Below, piece after piece: positions 13,718-27,099 of a stretch of 64,000 nt of DNA (the first letter of the stretch is position 1; each line of letters begins with the position of its first letter). The notes under the pieces were generated by a model. That model made no database searches. It was given only the letters and a program-made list of their open reading frames with translations, and was not told the origin of the DNA. The stretch spans positions 512,501 to 576,500 of the forward strand of contig JACVTC010000037.1 in NCBI GenBank assembly GCA_016946835.1, written 5' to 3'. Both the position numbers and the translations under genes were made by a program. This DNA is from Neocallimastix lanati (nom. inval.) (lineage: Eukaryota; Neocallimastigomycota; Neocallimastigomycetes; Neocallimastigales; Neocallimastigaceae).

Positions 13718-14090
13718 TTTTTTTAATATAAAGATAAATTTCTTATTCAATATGATAAGATATTGTTATGATTTTAAAGAAAAATTCTTAATATTAAAAA
13801 AAAAAAATTGGGTCAATGAATTTTTTCTTGTTATAAATTTTAATTAGAATAAATAAGTCAGGCTTTTTTTTTTCTTTATTTTTTTTTTTTTTTTTTGATT
13901 GTTAATTTCAGAAAAAAAAAATAATTTGGATATTGTTATAAGCTTTGATATGATTCAATAAAAAAACAAGAATACAATAAGCTTTTTGATTCTATTTATG
14001 TTATTTTGAAATTTTTTTTGTATATTTTTTAATTTTGAAATTGAAAACTCTTTTTTTTTATGTACAATTTTTTTTTATTTTAATTTTTTT

Positions 14091-14145
<55 letters not shown>

Positions 14146-14413
14146 TATATTATATAAAAAATAGAAATAAAAAAAAAAAAAGAGTGAAAAATATTTATTT
14201 TTCTACATCTTTTTTATTTTAAATGACATTCTTTCCTTATTAAAATGTATTTAAAGAGTAATAAAAAAATCTGATAAATGAATATATATAAAAAGTATAT
14301 TATAAAAAAGTATATAAATGTATATAAATGTATAGTATAATATATATAATGTATATAAAAAGTATCATATAATAAAATATATTAATTATATAAATTTTTT
14401 AAATTCTTACATT

Positions 14414-14567
14414 ATTTATTAATATTAAAAACAATTTTTTTTTTTCATATATATATTTATTATTGAATTATATTTTTTTAAACATAAACTATTTATTAAT
14501 ATTAAAAACAATTTTTTTTTTTCATATATATATTTATTATTGAATTATATTTTTTTAAACATAAACT
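14414..14567. repeat. tandem duplication of a 77-bp unit
   Basis: Two adjacent, nearly perfect copies of a 77-base unit starting ATTTATTAATATTAAAAACA and including TTATTGAATTATATTT and AACATAAACTA. It looks like a recent replication-slippage or unequal-exchange event. Confidence 0.9.
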
Positions 14568-15154
14568 ACTTATGTATATATAATTAGTTTAATAATCTTT
14601 TAATTATAATAGTAATGTTATTCTTCAAATATTCTAATCTTTTAATTCTAAAATGAATTTACAACCAGTCAATTAATTTATTTTATGGCATATATTGAAA
14701 AAAAAAAAAATATTTAATATTAATTGTTTATTATCAATATTATTTATTCATTTAACTTTATTTACAAATCGATTTATATTTTTTGATTGCATTTAAATTT
14801 TAAAAAATAAAATAAATATATTTGTTGTAATATTCCTTTTTTTTTTTCTTGTTTCAATATATATATAATACCTATATAATAATAATATAAAATATTTAAA
14901 TATATAATATAAAAATATAAAAAAAAAAAAAAAGATTAATGATTTTCATTTAAACTTTTAAATAATACTACCTTTCATAGCTACTAATAAAAATAGAAGT
15001 TGTACTGAAAGAATAATAAAACTAAATTAAATATAAATTTAATAAAGAAATGAATGTATTATTCAAATAAAACAATATAAGAAAAAAAAATAAAAACTTT
15101 AAAATGATGACACTAAAAAATCATAAAAAATGAAAATAGTTTTCTTTCATTAAA

Positions 15155-15198
<44 letters not shown>

Positions 15199-16369
15199 TT
15201 AAATTTTAAATATGGAAAACTTATATATATATTCCTTTCTATATATTTTTTTTTTTAAATTTTATTATTTATTTATTTATTTATTATTTATTTATTATTA
15301 TTATTATAATTTATATATTATTACTTATTATTATTATTTATTTTTATTATTATTTATTATTATTTATTAATTATTATTTATTAACTATTATTTATATATT
15401 TTTATTATTAATTAGTATTATTTTAAATATTTAAATTTTAATATTTTAATATTATTAAAATAATTTATTAATATATTCTTCCATATAATTTTATATGCCA
15501 TTTACTTTTTTTTTTTACTTTTCTAAAACAAAATTTTAAAAAATAAATTTTATTTTTATTATAATTTTTTTTTGATATATAATATTTGTCTATGAAAAAT
15601 CATTATATATTATAATATATTATAATATGTAGGATTAAAAAATAGAGTATTTAAAATTGTATTTTAATTATATTTAATGGTTAGAATTACTTATGAATTT
15701 TTAAACTTTATTAGTTATAATATTAATTAAAAAATTTAAGCAACACCCTTATTTTTTATACCATTTAATTGAAATATATAGATTATATTTAATTAATTAT
15801 ATTTACACTATTTATTCACTTCTAATCAATAATATATTAACTTTATGGTATCATTTTTAAATTTAAAATTCAAAAATAACAAATAATAAAATAAGAATAT
15901 AAAAAAAATACATAAATCTTTATATAATAATCATAATAATATAATATAATATAATATATAGCTAAATATATTATATTATAGTCTGTTCATATATTTCTCA
16001 TATGTAAAATAGGATATTTTAAATATAAATAATAGAGTAAAAGAGACTATAATAAAATTTTGTAAACTCAATTCAATTAATCTAAAATAAGAAATATATA
16101 ATATAGTATACATTAATATATAATGATCTGTAAAATAATATATTTGATGTTTGGTTAAATAAATCCTATTTGTTATTCATTAAAATCTATTATTGTGGTT
16201 TTTAGACTACTATGATTGTTTATAGTATCACTATTTATTTATTTATTTATTCACTTATTTATTTGCTATAAATTTATTAAGTTATATATTAATTATATAT
16301 TTATTTAATACGTATTTACTAAATAATACATTTTAGTAATTTATGAAAATATAATATTTAAATTTTTTG

Positions 16370-17015
16370 ATTTATTTATTATTATTTAATATTTTTAATA
16401 CTATTAAATATTTATTATTTAATTATTTATTATTTAATTTTTTATTGTTTATTTATTATTTATTTATTATTTATTTATTATTTATTAATTATTAATTAAT
16501 ATTTATAAATATTAATTATTATTTTTTAATTATTATTTATTATTTATTCATTTATTTATTATTATTTATAAATTATTACTTATTATTAATTTATTAAATT
16601 ATTTATTATTCATTATTCATTATTTAATAATTATAAATTATTATTATTTATTATTTATTATTTATTATTTAATATTTATTATTATTCAATTATTTATTAT
16701 TTATTATTTATTATTTATTATTCAATTATTTATTATTTATTATTTATTATTTATTATTCAATTATTTATTATTTATTATTTATTATTTATTATTTATTAT
16801 TTATTATTTATTATTTATTATTTATTATTTATTATTTATTATTTATTATTTATTATTTATTATTTATTATTTATTTATTATTTATTATTTATTATTTATT
16901 ATTTATTACTTATTATTTATTATTTATTATTATTTATTTATTATTTATTATTTATTATTTATTATTATTTATTAATTATTTATTATTTATTATTTATTAT
17001 TTATTTATTATTTAT
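16370..17015. repeat. TTATTTA minisatellite, about 0.65 kb
   Basis: An almost continuous array of 7-base TTATTTA units, with interspersed ATTCAATTATTT variants (about 16683-16770). The variants form a higher-order unit of about 46-48 bases before the array becomes monotonous from about 16770 onward. Confidence 0.85.
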
Positions 17016-18100
17016 TTTAATTATTACTAATTAAAATTAATACTACAAAATGTAAATTTTAAAAAGCAGTAGTAATATTTCTATTTATATTTGTGTATTA
17101 AAAAAATGAACAGTATAAAAAGGAGAATAGTTGATAATTCTAATTGTAATGTTTTTTTTAAAAAACTTTATTAAATATTTAAAATAATTGAAATTAAATA
17201 TAAATAACTAAAATTTATTACTAACGGAGAAAATAAATTTTAAACACTTTTTTCAATTAATTTATTATTAATTAAATTATTTTTAATTTATTAAAAAAAA
17301 GTATAAAAAAAAAAAAAAAAGAAATGAAATAGTGAATTATTAATTAAAATAAAATAAAATAGAATAGAATTAAAAGTAAAGTACCACAAAATCGAATGTA
17401 TAAATGATACATTAAATATAGTATAAAATATTACATAATTATCATAATTGTTTAAATATTTATACTGTTTTATATTTAAATTATTTTTTTTATTAAATTA
17501 ATGAAGTAATTTGATAATATTATTTAATAAAACAAATTATTGTTTTTATAAAAAAAATTTTAGTTAATGAATATAGATATACTTTTAATTTTGCTCTTTT
17601 TTTTTTTTTATTTTATCTTTAATAAAAATATATCCATTGTTATATATATATTTAATACGCATTATTATTGTTATTTTTGTTATTTTTGTTAATTTTTTAT
17701 TGTTATTTATTATTTATTGCTATTTATTACCTTTTTATACTAATAAATAATTACTGACAATATTTTTATTTAATTAATTTTTTTATTATAACGAAAAATA
17801 AAAATTAATATACTACTACTATTCCATTCTTGATAATTTTATGCTTTCATATATGGTAATTGTTATATTTAATTAAATAAATGGATATTAAAAATTAATC
17901 AAGCAATATTAATTTTATTTACATGTTTATATATATATATATATATATATAAGAAAAAAATTATAATTATATTTTATATATAAAACACCTTAAGAGTTTT
18001 AATTATTATTACTATATATATATTGGTGTTAATTTTATTATATTTTCAATAAAATATAATAGATAAATAATAATTATTATAATAAATAATAGTGCAAAAT

Positions 18101-18131
<31 letters not shown>

Positions 18132-18171
18132 TTTCTCTATAAAAAGGAAATTTTAACCATAAATTAAGCCA

Positions 18172-21100
18172 TTATAGTAAACCATCTGTCTGATTTTGTA
18201 TATATGTTAAAAAGGCTTTACTTTTCTTTTCAACCTATATTAATAATTGTATATATATAAATGAAAATAAAATAAAACAAAAATTTTTAATATGTATATT
18301 AATTACAGTATAAAATCAATTAATTAATTTATTTATTACCTCTTTAAATTTATTTTGATGTTTTTCAATTTCTTTCTCATATTGGTTTCTTATAATAAAG
18401 ATTTTTAGAAGAAATTTATTATAAGAAATAAATTAATTATTATTATATAATAAGAAAATAGAAATAATTATTTGTTAAAATTATTAATATTCATAAATTA
18501 TATTCTAAGTTTTAGTTTAATAAAAATGTAATTTATATTAATTTATTATTTATTTATTTATTTATTTATTCATTCATTCATTCATTTATTTATTTATTTA
18601 TTTTTTTTTTTTTTAGTTTATTTTTTATTAATTACTTTAGTTTTTGTATATTTTGTTCCAGTTCTATTATTTGCGCTTTATATTCTTGAATTTTTTTATC
18701 TTGATTTTCAATTTTTTGAACTAAACCTTTATATTTCTATATTAATTTAATAAAGTCAAAATTTAAATTAATAAATGTAATATATAAATATAAATTATTA
18801 TAATTATGTAATTTTATTTGATTAATAATGAAATATATAGTAATATCAAAATATAGAAGTAATTTAAGTTTTTTAATCTTATTTATCTATTTATGAATTT
18901 TACATTTTCATTATGTAGCTCCTGTTTCTCAAGTTTTTCCATTAAATTTTTATTTTTTTTTACATATTCTATTATATCTTTTTCATATTTATTTTGAATA
19001 TTTTCTAATGAATTCTTTTATTATAATTATTATTATCATTATAATTATTATTATTATTATTATTATTATTTGTATTAGTATTAGTATTTTCAAACAAAAA
19101 AAATAATAAATTAATAATAATAATAATTGTAAAAGTAATAATAATAGTAAAAGTTATAATAATAGTAAAAGTTATAATAATAATGATGGTAATAATAATA
19201 GTAAAAGTAATAATAAAAGTTAATACTAATAGTTAATATATATATTTTATTAATAAATAATAGATAAATAATAAACATTATAACAATTTGATATATATTA
19301 ATTTAAGTTACCTTATATTCTTGACCTATTTTCTTAAGTTTCATTAATTCCTTTTGAAATTTTTTTTTAATTAAAATTTTTTCTTGATTATTCAATTCTA
19401 TTTGTTGTTCTAAATTTGAATTTTTTTTCCTATAAAAAAAAATAAATATATATATATATATATATTTAATTTTAATCTATTTAAAAATTGTAAATGAAAT
19501 AATATTATATTTTAGTTATTATAGTACTGTAATATTTCATTTTGTATTCTTGTTGAATCATTTGTGCCTTCCAACTCTTTTAATTTTTTATTAGCTTCAT
19601 CTCTATTAATTTTAAGTATGTCTTTTTCATTTTCTATTTCACTTAATTTCTTCTTTAAATTTAATTTTTCGGATTCTAATCTTGAATTTTCTATTGTTGC
19701 TTCCTGTTTCTCTCTAATAGCAATTTCTTTATCCTTTTCAATCATGATAATATGATATATTAAATTTACATATAAATTTTATGTTGAATTTACAATGAAT
19801 GATTGATTAATATTTTATATTTTATATTTTATATTAATACCAAAATCTAATTGAAAATTTAAATTTTTAAATTATAGTTACTTTTTCTTTTTCAGATTTT
19901 AAATTATGTATTTCAATTTCATAATTCTGTTTTTGTTGTATCATTTCTTTTTTCGTTTTTATAAGCTTAAAAATTATTAATATAATAGTAAAATATATGT
20001 ATATAAATAAAACTAAAAAAAAAATTTTTTATATTAATTATTATAGTAAATTGATTATTATTTATTAACATTTACCTCAGCTTGGGTATCATTATACATT
20101 TTTAAATTTTTTTTATTTTCTTTATCTAAGTTTTTCAATTTTTGAGTAGTTCCTTCATTTAATACCTCGAATTGAATCCTTAAATCATCTATAATTTTAT
20201 CTTTATTTTGTAATGTACTAAATAAAAAATTTTTTTTTTAAATTATTCAATAATAATAATAATAATATCATATTAATATATATTTATAAAAACAGTATTA
20301 TTGTTAAAGAAGATATTTAAAACATAAAAAAAATAAAATACCTTTCATATAATGAACACTTGTGAATAATATCTGATATTTGTGAATCGATTTTTGATTT
20401 TTCAGAAATAACTCTCATTTTTATTGTACTTATTTCTAAACTAATATAATTACGAATTTATTTATATTTTATATCATTTTATTTTACGTTTGATTATATG
20501 AAAAAAAAAAAAAAAAAGTAAATATATATATAATTATATTAATTACTAAATATAATATAAATTATAGTATAATAATGAATATTACTTATGCTTATGAGTA
20601 GTTTCTTCAATTTTCATTTTGAATTCAGTTATTTGATTATTTAAATTATTGATTTCTTTTATTTTCTTATTATATTCTTCTTGCATTTTTTTTATTCGTT
20701 TATTTTGCTCATTTAACTATTTAAATGTAGTTTAAATATAATTAGATAATGAATATTTTTTTATTTTATCTTTTTTTTTTTTTAATTATTTAATTCTTTT
20801 ATTTATTCATTTTATATTTTAAATTATATATTCCTATGTTATATTTTGATTCTTCTTATTACTTTCTCTTTCAGTTCTACATTTTCTCTTTTTATATAGT
20901 TGATATTATCATAATACTTATTTTCTGTGACAGGTGTTGAACTTTGACTTGATATATATGAATTTTCAATAGAAAACATACTGTTATCTTTCGTTACACT
21001 AATTTCATCATGAATTGAATAGTTACTATTTAATTCTATTTTTCTAATATTCTTATTATTATAAGGATTAGAATTCAAAGAAATTTTCTTAATAATATCA

Positions 21101-21734
21101 TTATATCCCATAGATGACAAATTGGATATCTTTTTTTTCATTTTTTCATATCGATTCAGTAGATCATCGTCTTCATCTTAGTTTAATTATATATATATAT
21201 ATGTATATTTAAAATATTATAAAAACAGAAAATATTTATACTTTTTTTATTAAAAAAAAAAGAAAAAAAAATAAATATAATGGTTTGAGTTACCTTGTTC
21301 ATATGAAAACGAAGTATCATTTTGATCTTTAATTTCATTTTTAATATATACTACCGTATCATTATTGATATTTTCATTAATTTGATTTGATTCAATATAG
21401 TCTATTATTTGATTATATGAATTATTGGCTTGAATTTTGCAATTTTTTAATTCATTGTCATTATTTGATAATATATTATTCCAATCAGTTATATCATTAT
21501 TATATTTAAATAAATATTTGGATTGGATATCATCATTAGAAAAACGAATATTTGAAATATTATTATCCACAGGTGTATTATTAATATTTTTATTTTGAGT
21601 TTCTTGATTAGTACTTATTGTATTATTAATTTCAATATTTTTAGACTTATTACTATTATAATTATTATTATTAGTTTTGTTGTTTTTATTTTTATTTTTA
21701 TTATTATTATTATTATCACTTTTATTAATATCAC

Positions 21735-21768
<34 letters not shown>

Positions 21769-23013
21769 ACTATTAATATTAGTATTATTATCGTTGTTAC
21801 TATTAATACTATTGCAATTGTTATTGATTAACCTTATATTATTTGTATTTTCATTTGATTTATTGTTATCCTCCTCATTAATAGTTTCTTTTTTTTCTTG
21901 TTGATTATCCTTGTTCATATCATTATCATTAGTATTATTTTCTTTTGTCGAATTTTCCTTATTAAAATTACATTTTTTATCTATGTCATTATTTCTATCA
22001 TTAACGTTGCTTTTATCAGTAGAAAAAATAGTATTACTATTACTATTATTATTACTTTTACTATTATTATTAGCATAGTTGTTATCATTGTTGTTATTGT
22101 TAGTATTAGTTGAATTAGTAGTATTAGAATTAGAAGCATTACTAGTTGTAGTTGTAGTAGTAGTGGTAATAGTTGAAGTAGTATAATCATCATCATTAGT
22201 AGTAAAAGTAGTAGTATTAGTTGAGGTATATTCTTCATTATTATTACTATCACTATTATTAGTAGTATTGTTATTATTACTGATATTGCTACTATTATCA
22301 TTAATATATTCTATTTCTTCATTGATACTTTCATATTCATCATCTGGCAATAATCCTTCTAATGCATTATGAAAGTCTTCATATTTTTTTTCCTCTATTT
22401 TTCTCTGCTTATTTGAAGTAATTTCATTTATTGAAGCATTTTTTACATTTGGAGTCGAATTCTCTATTGTTATATTATCATTGATATTTACTATTTTATC
22501 TTTTTCATTCTAATAAATTGAATCATTGCCAAAAAAAAAAAAAAAAAAAAAAAAAAAAGAAAAAAAACTTTTAACATTTAAAATTCATTAATTTGTTTTA
22601 AATTTATATGAAAAGTATGGTTTCTATGTATATATATTTGATATAAAAAAATTATTTTTCTTTTTTTTGATAAATATTTATATTCAGGTTTGCTTACATA
22701 TTTTTTTTCATTGAAAGAAATATTTTGTAAAGCTTCATCTAATTTGTTATTTGAATTATTCTCCATACCCTTATTCATATCACAATATATAAAATTATAT
22801 ACAATAAAGCATATATATAAAAGTATTTTTAATAAGTATTAAAAAAGTTTTAAAACTTATGGAAAATAGTTTATATTTCATTATATGAACTTAATGAACA
22901 ATATTTCTTTTTCTTTTTCTTTTTTTTTTTTCTTACATCAAAAAAATTGTTTTTTTTAAGGGTATTTGGGAATACACTTTTTAATTCTTTTATATCGTTA
23001 TTTTCTGAAAGGC

Positions 23014-23044
<31 letters not shown>

Positions 23045-23123
23045 TTTAATATCTAATTAATATATTATGAATTTAAGAATAATATAATATATAAAAAGTA
23101 TAAGCATACTTTGGAAATATCAT
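18172..23123 (-). CDS. 15-exon Asn-rich coiled-coil protein of unknown function
   Basis: The reconstructed exons on the minus strand are 23123-23110, 23012-22937, 22769-22698, 22509-21294, 21176-20863, 20716-20586, 20440-20342, 20217-20076, 19965-19882, 19733-19528, 19429-19312, 19014-18904, 18736-18636, 18388-18340 and 18234-18172. All phases close, giving 931 aa. The first exon is 14 bases (MIFP plus two bases). Residues about 120-380 are Asn/Ser/Thr-rich, with several poly-Asn and poly-Thr tracts. From about 545 to 915 the sequence is continuous charged heptad-like coiled coil, for example QNKRIKKMQEEYNKKIKEI and KQEATIENSRLESEKLNLKK. The short C-terminus is FLTYIQNQTDGLL. There is no signal peptide, membrane segment or catalytic motif. 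It could be a cytoskeletal, basal-body or tethering protein, since these fungi make flagellated zoospores, but that is inference. Splice sites were chosen by eye. Confidence 0.78.
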
Positions 23124-24084
23124 TTTTAATAATATATTATTTTTTATTATTATAATCTTATAAATAATTTAATTAAAATGTATTATATAATTTTTTTTTC
23201 TTTGTTTCAATTTTCAAAAATAAAAAAAAAAAAAAAAAAGAAAGATAAAAAATACTATTAAAACATTATAATAATAAATAATAAACTAATAAACTTCATG
23301 AATGTAATGAAAAAAGAAAAATAACTATAATAAACTTTTTTGTAATTTTATTATTATTTAAAATACTACTTTTTTTTTTTTTTTTCAATTATATATATTG
23401 AAATATATAGTTTTAAAGTTTTACTTATTTATTCAATGATCAACATATATTAATATTAATTAATCCTATATTATTTAATTCTTTCTTTTTTTTTTTTTTT
23501 TGTTATTATACAATATGTTTTGATTCATTTTTATGTTATAATTAACTTTTTTTTTTTTTTTTTATTTATCTAATTATTTTACTATTTATTTATAAAATTA
23601 TTCATTTTTTATTCATTTATTTAACAAACTATCTATATTTATTTATTTATTTATTTGTTGATTTATTTATTTATTTTTTATTTATTTATTTATATATTTA
23701 TTTGTTTATTTATTTAAAATTAAATTTTTATTTTATATAAAGTTTATAAAGTTTAAACTTTTATTACTCCAAAAATAATATAAACTTACTTTGATAATTA
23801 AAACTATTATTGTAGCAGCAGTTGTATTAAACCAATCTAATTATTCATTAGATTTAATACTGATATGATCCAAATATGTCAACTTATAAAGTTAAATAAT
23901 TTCTTATTATATATAAATATTATATAAATTCATTTTTATATTAATCATTTAAATTTACTTATAAAATTAAATAAATAAATAATTTTTGTATATAAATCAA
24001 TTATAATGAAAAATTATAAGCTATAATTAATATTAAATTTGTAGTTTTTAAATTATAAATTTAATACTTATTTAAATAAAACAT
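23124..24084. other. A/T-rich stretch with an unexplained less-biased patch
   Basis: Homopolymers and ATTT runs (about 23640-23715). A patch at 23808-23880 (AGCAGCAGTTGTATTAAACC and following bases) is richer in G+C than its surroundings and carries the near-inverted pair ATTAAACC...AGATTTAATAC. It may be the edge of an old element, but no family is assigned. Confidence 0.4.
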
Positions 24085-24260
24085 TCATTAATATCAATAT
24101 TTATAAATTTTGAAGTATATAACATTAATATTGATGTTAATAAAATTAAAACTATATCATATTAATATTGATATTTATAATATTAAAATTTTAATTATAT
24201 AATTTTATTGTTGATATTAATAAAATTTGAACCATTGTTATTTGGAATGGTTTTAGTTAT
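24085..24260 (+). repeat. dispersed repeat, copy A (partner at 44070-44255)
   Basis: Shares a clear extended match with 44070-44255: both start CATTCATTAATAT, both contain AACTATATCATATT, and both end ATTAATAAAATTTGAACCAT followed by TTTTAGTTATAA. Within each copy the unit TTGATATTAATAAAA recurs. It lies just beyond the 3' end of the minus-strand MULE relic, so it could be non-coding sequence of a transposon. Confidence 0.75.
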
Positions 24261-24549
24261 AATTTTAAAAAATAACTAAAAAATAATTTCTAATAAGATA
24301 ACTTTAAATATATAATTTTAATTTAAAAAAGGTTAGAAAAATACTAATTTATAATAAATTTGTATTTTTATTATTTAAATTAATTAAACAATTATACTCT
24401 AATTCAACGATATTATTTTTTTATAATCATTACAAATTAATTCTTTTTTTTTATATTTCTGTAATTTTTAATTAAAATATTGATTTCATTAGTTTTTTTA
24501 ATTACTCTTTTTTTTTTTTTTTTCAAAATTAAAATATTACATTACTAAT

Positions 24550-24612
24550 ATTTCAACACCGATCTTCCATCTTCCTGATTAACAAAGGAATAAGTGCTCT
24601 GCTCTAATACTA
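24550..24612 (+). other. possible LTR end and primer-site-like sequence
   Basis: A G+C-richer island reads CTTCCTGATTAACA then AAGGAATAAGTGCTCTGCTC. The TTAACA end matches the end of the LTR element at 2.2 kb. The following bases, read on the other strand, resemble a tRNA D-arm to anticodon stretch (TAGAGCAGAGCACTT). Ty1/copia elements of several fungi prime on internal tRNA regions. No matching LTR start was located, so this is tentative. Confidence 0.3.
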
Positions 24613-24654
24613 AATATTTCATGTTTATTAATTTTTAATAACTATTTATTTATT

Positions 24655-25185
24655 TTGAGTGTCTTTTTATTGGAACATCTCATTTTCTGTTATATTTTCT
24701 AATGTTTTTTTCATAATACCAAATACAGTATTTGATATTTGTATTAGAAAAAAAAAATCTTTTTATGAAGTATTAGATATTTCTTTTTCAAAATTAAAAT
24801 GTAAATTAATTATCATAATTACAATATTGTTACTAAATTTATTAGTATCATTCTTTATTTCTTTAAATAATACCTCATAAGTAGCTTGTTTCCAATTTTT
24901 TAATATAGAAAAACAAGAAATATAAAAATCAATTTAACTCTGGAACATAGTTTCTTATTATAAATATTTGATAACTAAATTTTAGTGTTACATAGAATGT
25001 ACCATTGGCAAATATATATCTTTATTATCATTATATGCAAAGAGTTTTTCTTGGAATAGGTTTTAATTTAATTTGTAAATGAAGAATTTTGAATATCATA
25101 AAATCCTCACCTCTTTTTGTTCTATAATAATATTCTGATACATCAGGAATTTCATCAAATGTTGATATATCAAGATTTAATCATT
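24655..25185 (-). pseudogene. Mutator-like (MULE) transposase relic 1
   Basis: Read on the minus strand, fragments in order give FDEIPDVSEYYYRTKRGED, then IYIFANGTFYVTLKFSYQIF, FIIRNYVPELN, CFSILKNWKQATYEVLFKEI and QISNTVFGIMKK. FADGTFY...SYQ(I/V)F.TR.YV.ELN is the core of the MULE transposase domain as seen in gut-fungal MULE proteins, and the following YE(V/I)LF.EIK fits the same family. Stops and frame changes separate the fragments, and the N- and C-terminal parts are missing. No terminal inverted repeats were seen around it. A degenerate DNA-transposon relic. Confidence 0.7.
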
Positions 25186-25279
25186 TATTTATAATTCTTG
25201 TTATTTATTATCATTTAAATTAATGAAAGATTTACAATTATTTAATGTTGTATATTAAGTACATCAATATATTTTTGAA

Positions 25280-25324
<45 letters not shown>

Positions 25325-25529
25325 TGAAAATTGATATTTATATTTTTTTATTAATATTAATTTGTTCTTTTCCTTGAGTAATTTCAAGTTTTTATATTTT
25401 CATCCATTTTTAATTAAATTAATTTTAATTAAATTTTCAAATAAGTATATTTATAGGATACATAAACAATAATAAAACTAATTTAAAAATAAAAAAAAAA
25501 AAAAAATTATATTTCAATTCATAATAGAA

Positions 25530-26830
<1,301 letters not shown>

Positions 26831-27099
26831 ATTTTCTTACAGCACGTCCATGTTTAGTATTTCAAAGATTAACTTGCATATTTTTTTTTGCTTTTTTTGA
26901 TCAAGTCATTCACAATATCGAAGGGTAAAATGATTGTATTGTGCGAATACGTATTTATGATGATTATTAATACCCTTATTAATTTCTTTATAATAATGCT
27001 TTTTCATCATTTTGGAAATAGTTTTGTCAGGGTTATTTATTATTTCCTATTTCTTAAGCATATAGTCACTGAAAATAATATTTTAGAAAAATCATCTAT

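Larger units (their letters stand above)
13718..18171. other. long A/T-rich intergenic stretch
   Basis: No gene is seen. It has a T run of about 52 (14092-14143), a run of about 45 A (15150-15196) and two tandem-repeat tracts, listed separately. Below the next gene's stop (18172) lies a 33-base T tract (18099-18130). Confidence 0.6.

Noticed and set aside
16370-17015. Regular repeats suggesting a CRISPR-like array
   Set aside because: Units are 7-base head-to-tail copies with no unique spacers, in a eukaryotic genome.
21595-22301. Several hydrophobic frames on both strands
   Set aside because: All are shadows of the Asn/Thr-rich exon of the coiled-coil gene.
22578-22778. ATG at 22776-22778 as a separate small gene start
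   Set aside because: The frame joins both neighbouring exons in phase after an AG at 22770-22771, so it is an internal exon.
24555-24610. tRNA gene on the minus strand
   Set aside because: A tRNA-like D-arm and a GTT-like loop can be imagined, but the anticodon stem fails with a 7-base loop and no acceptor stem is present.
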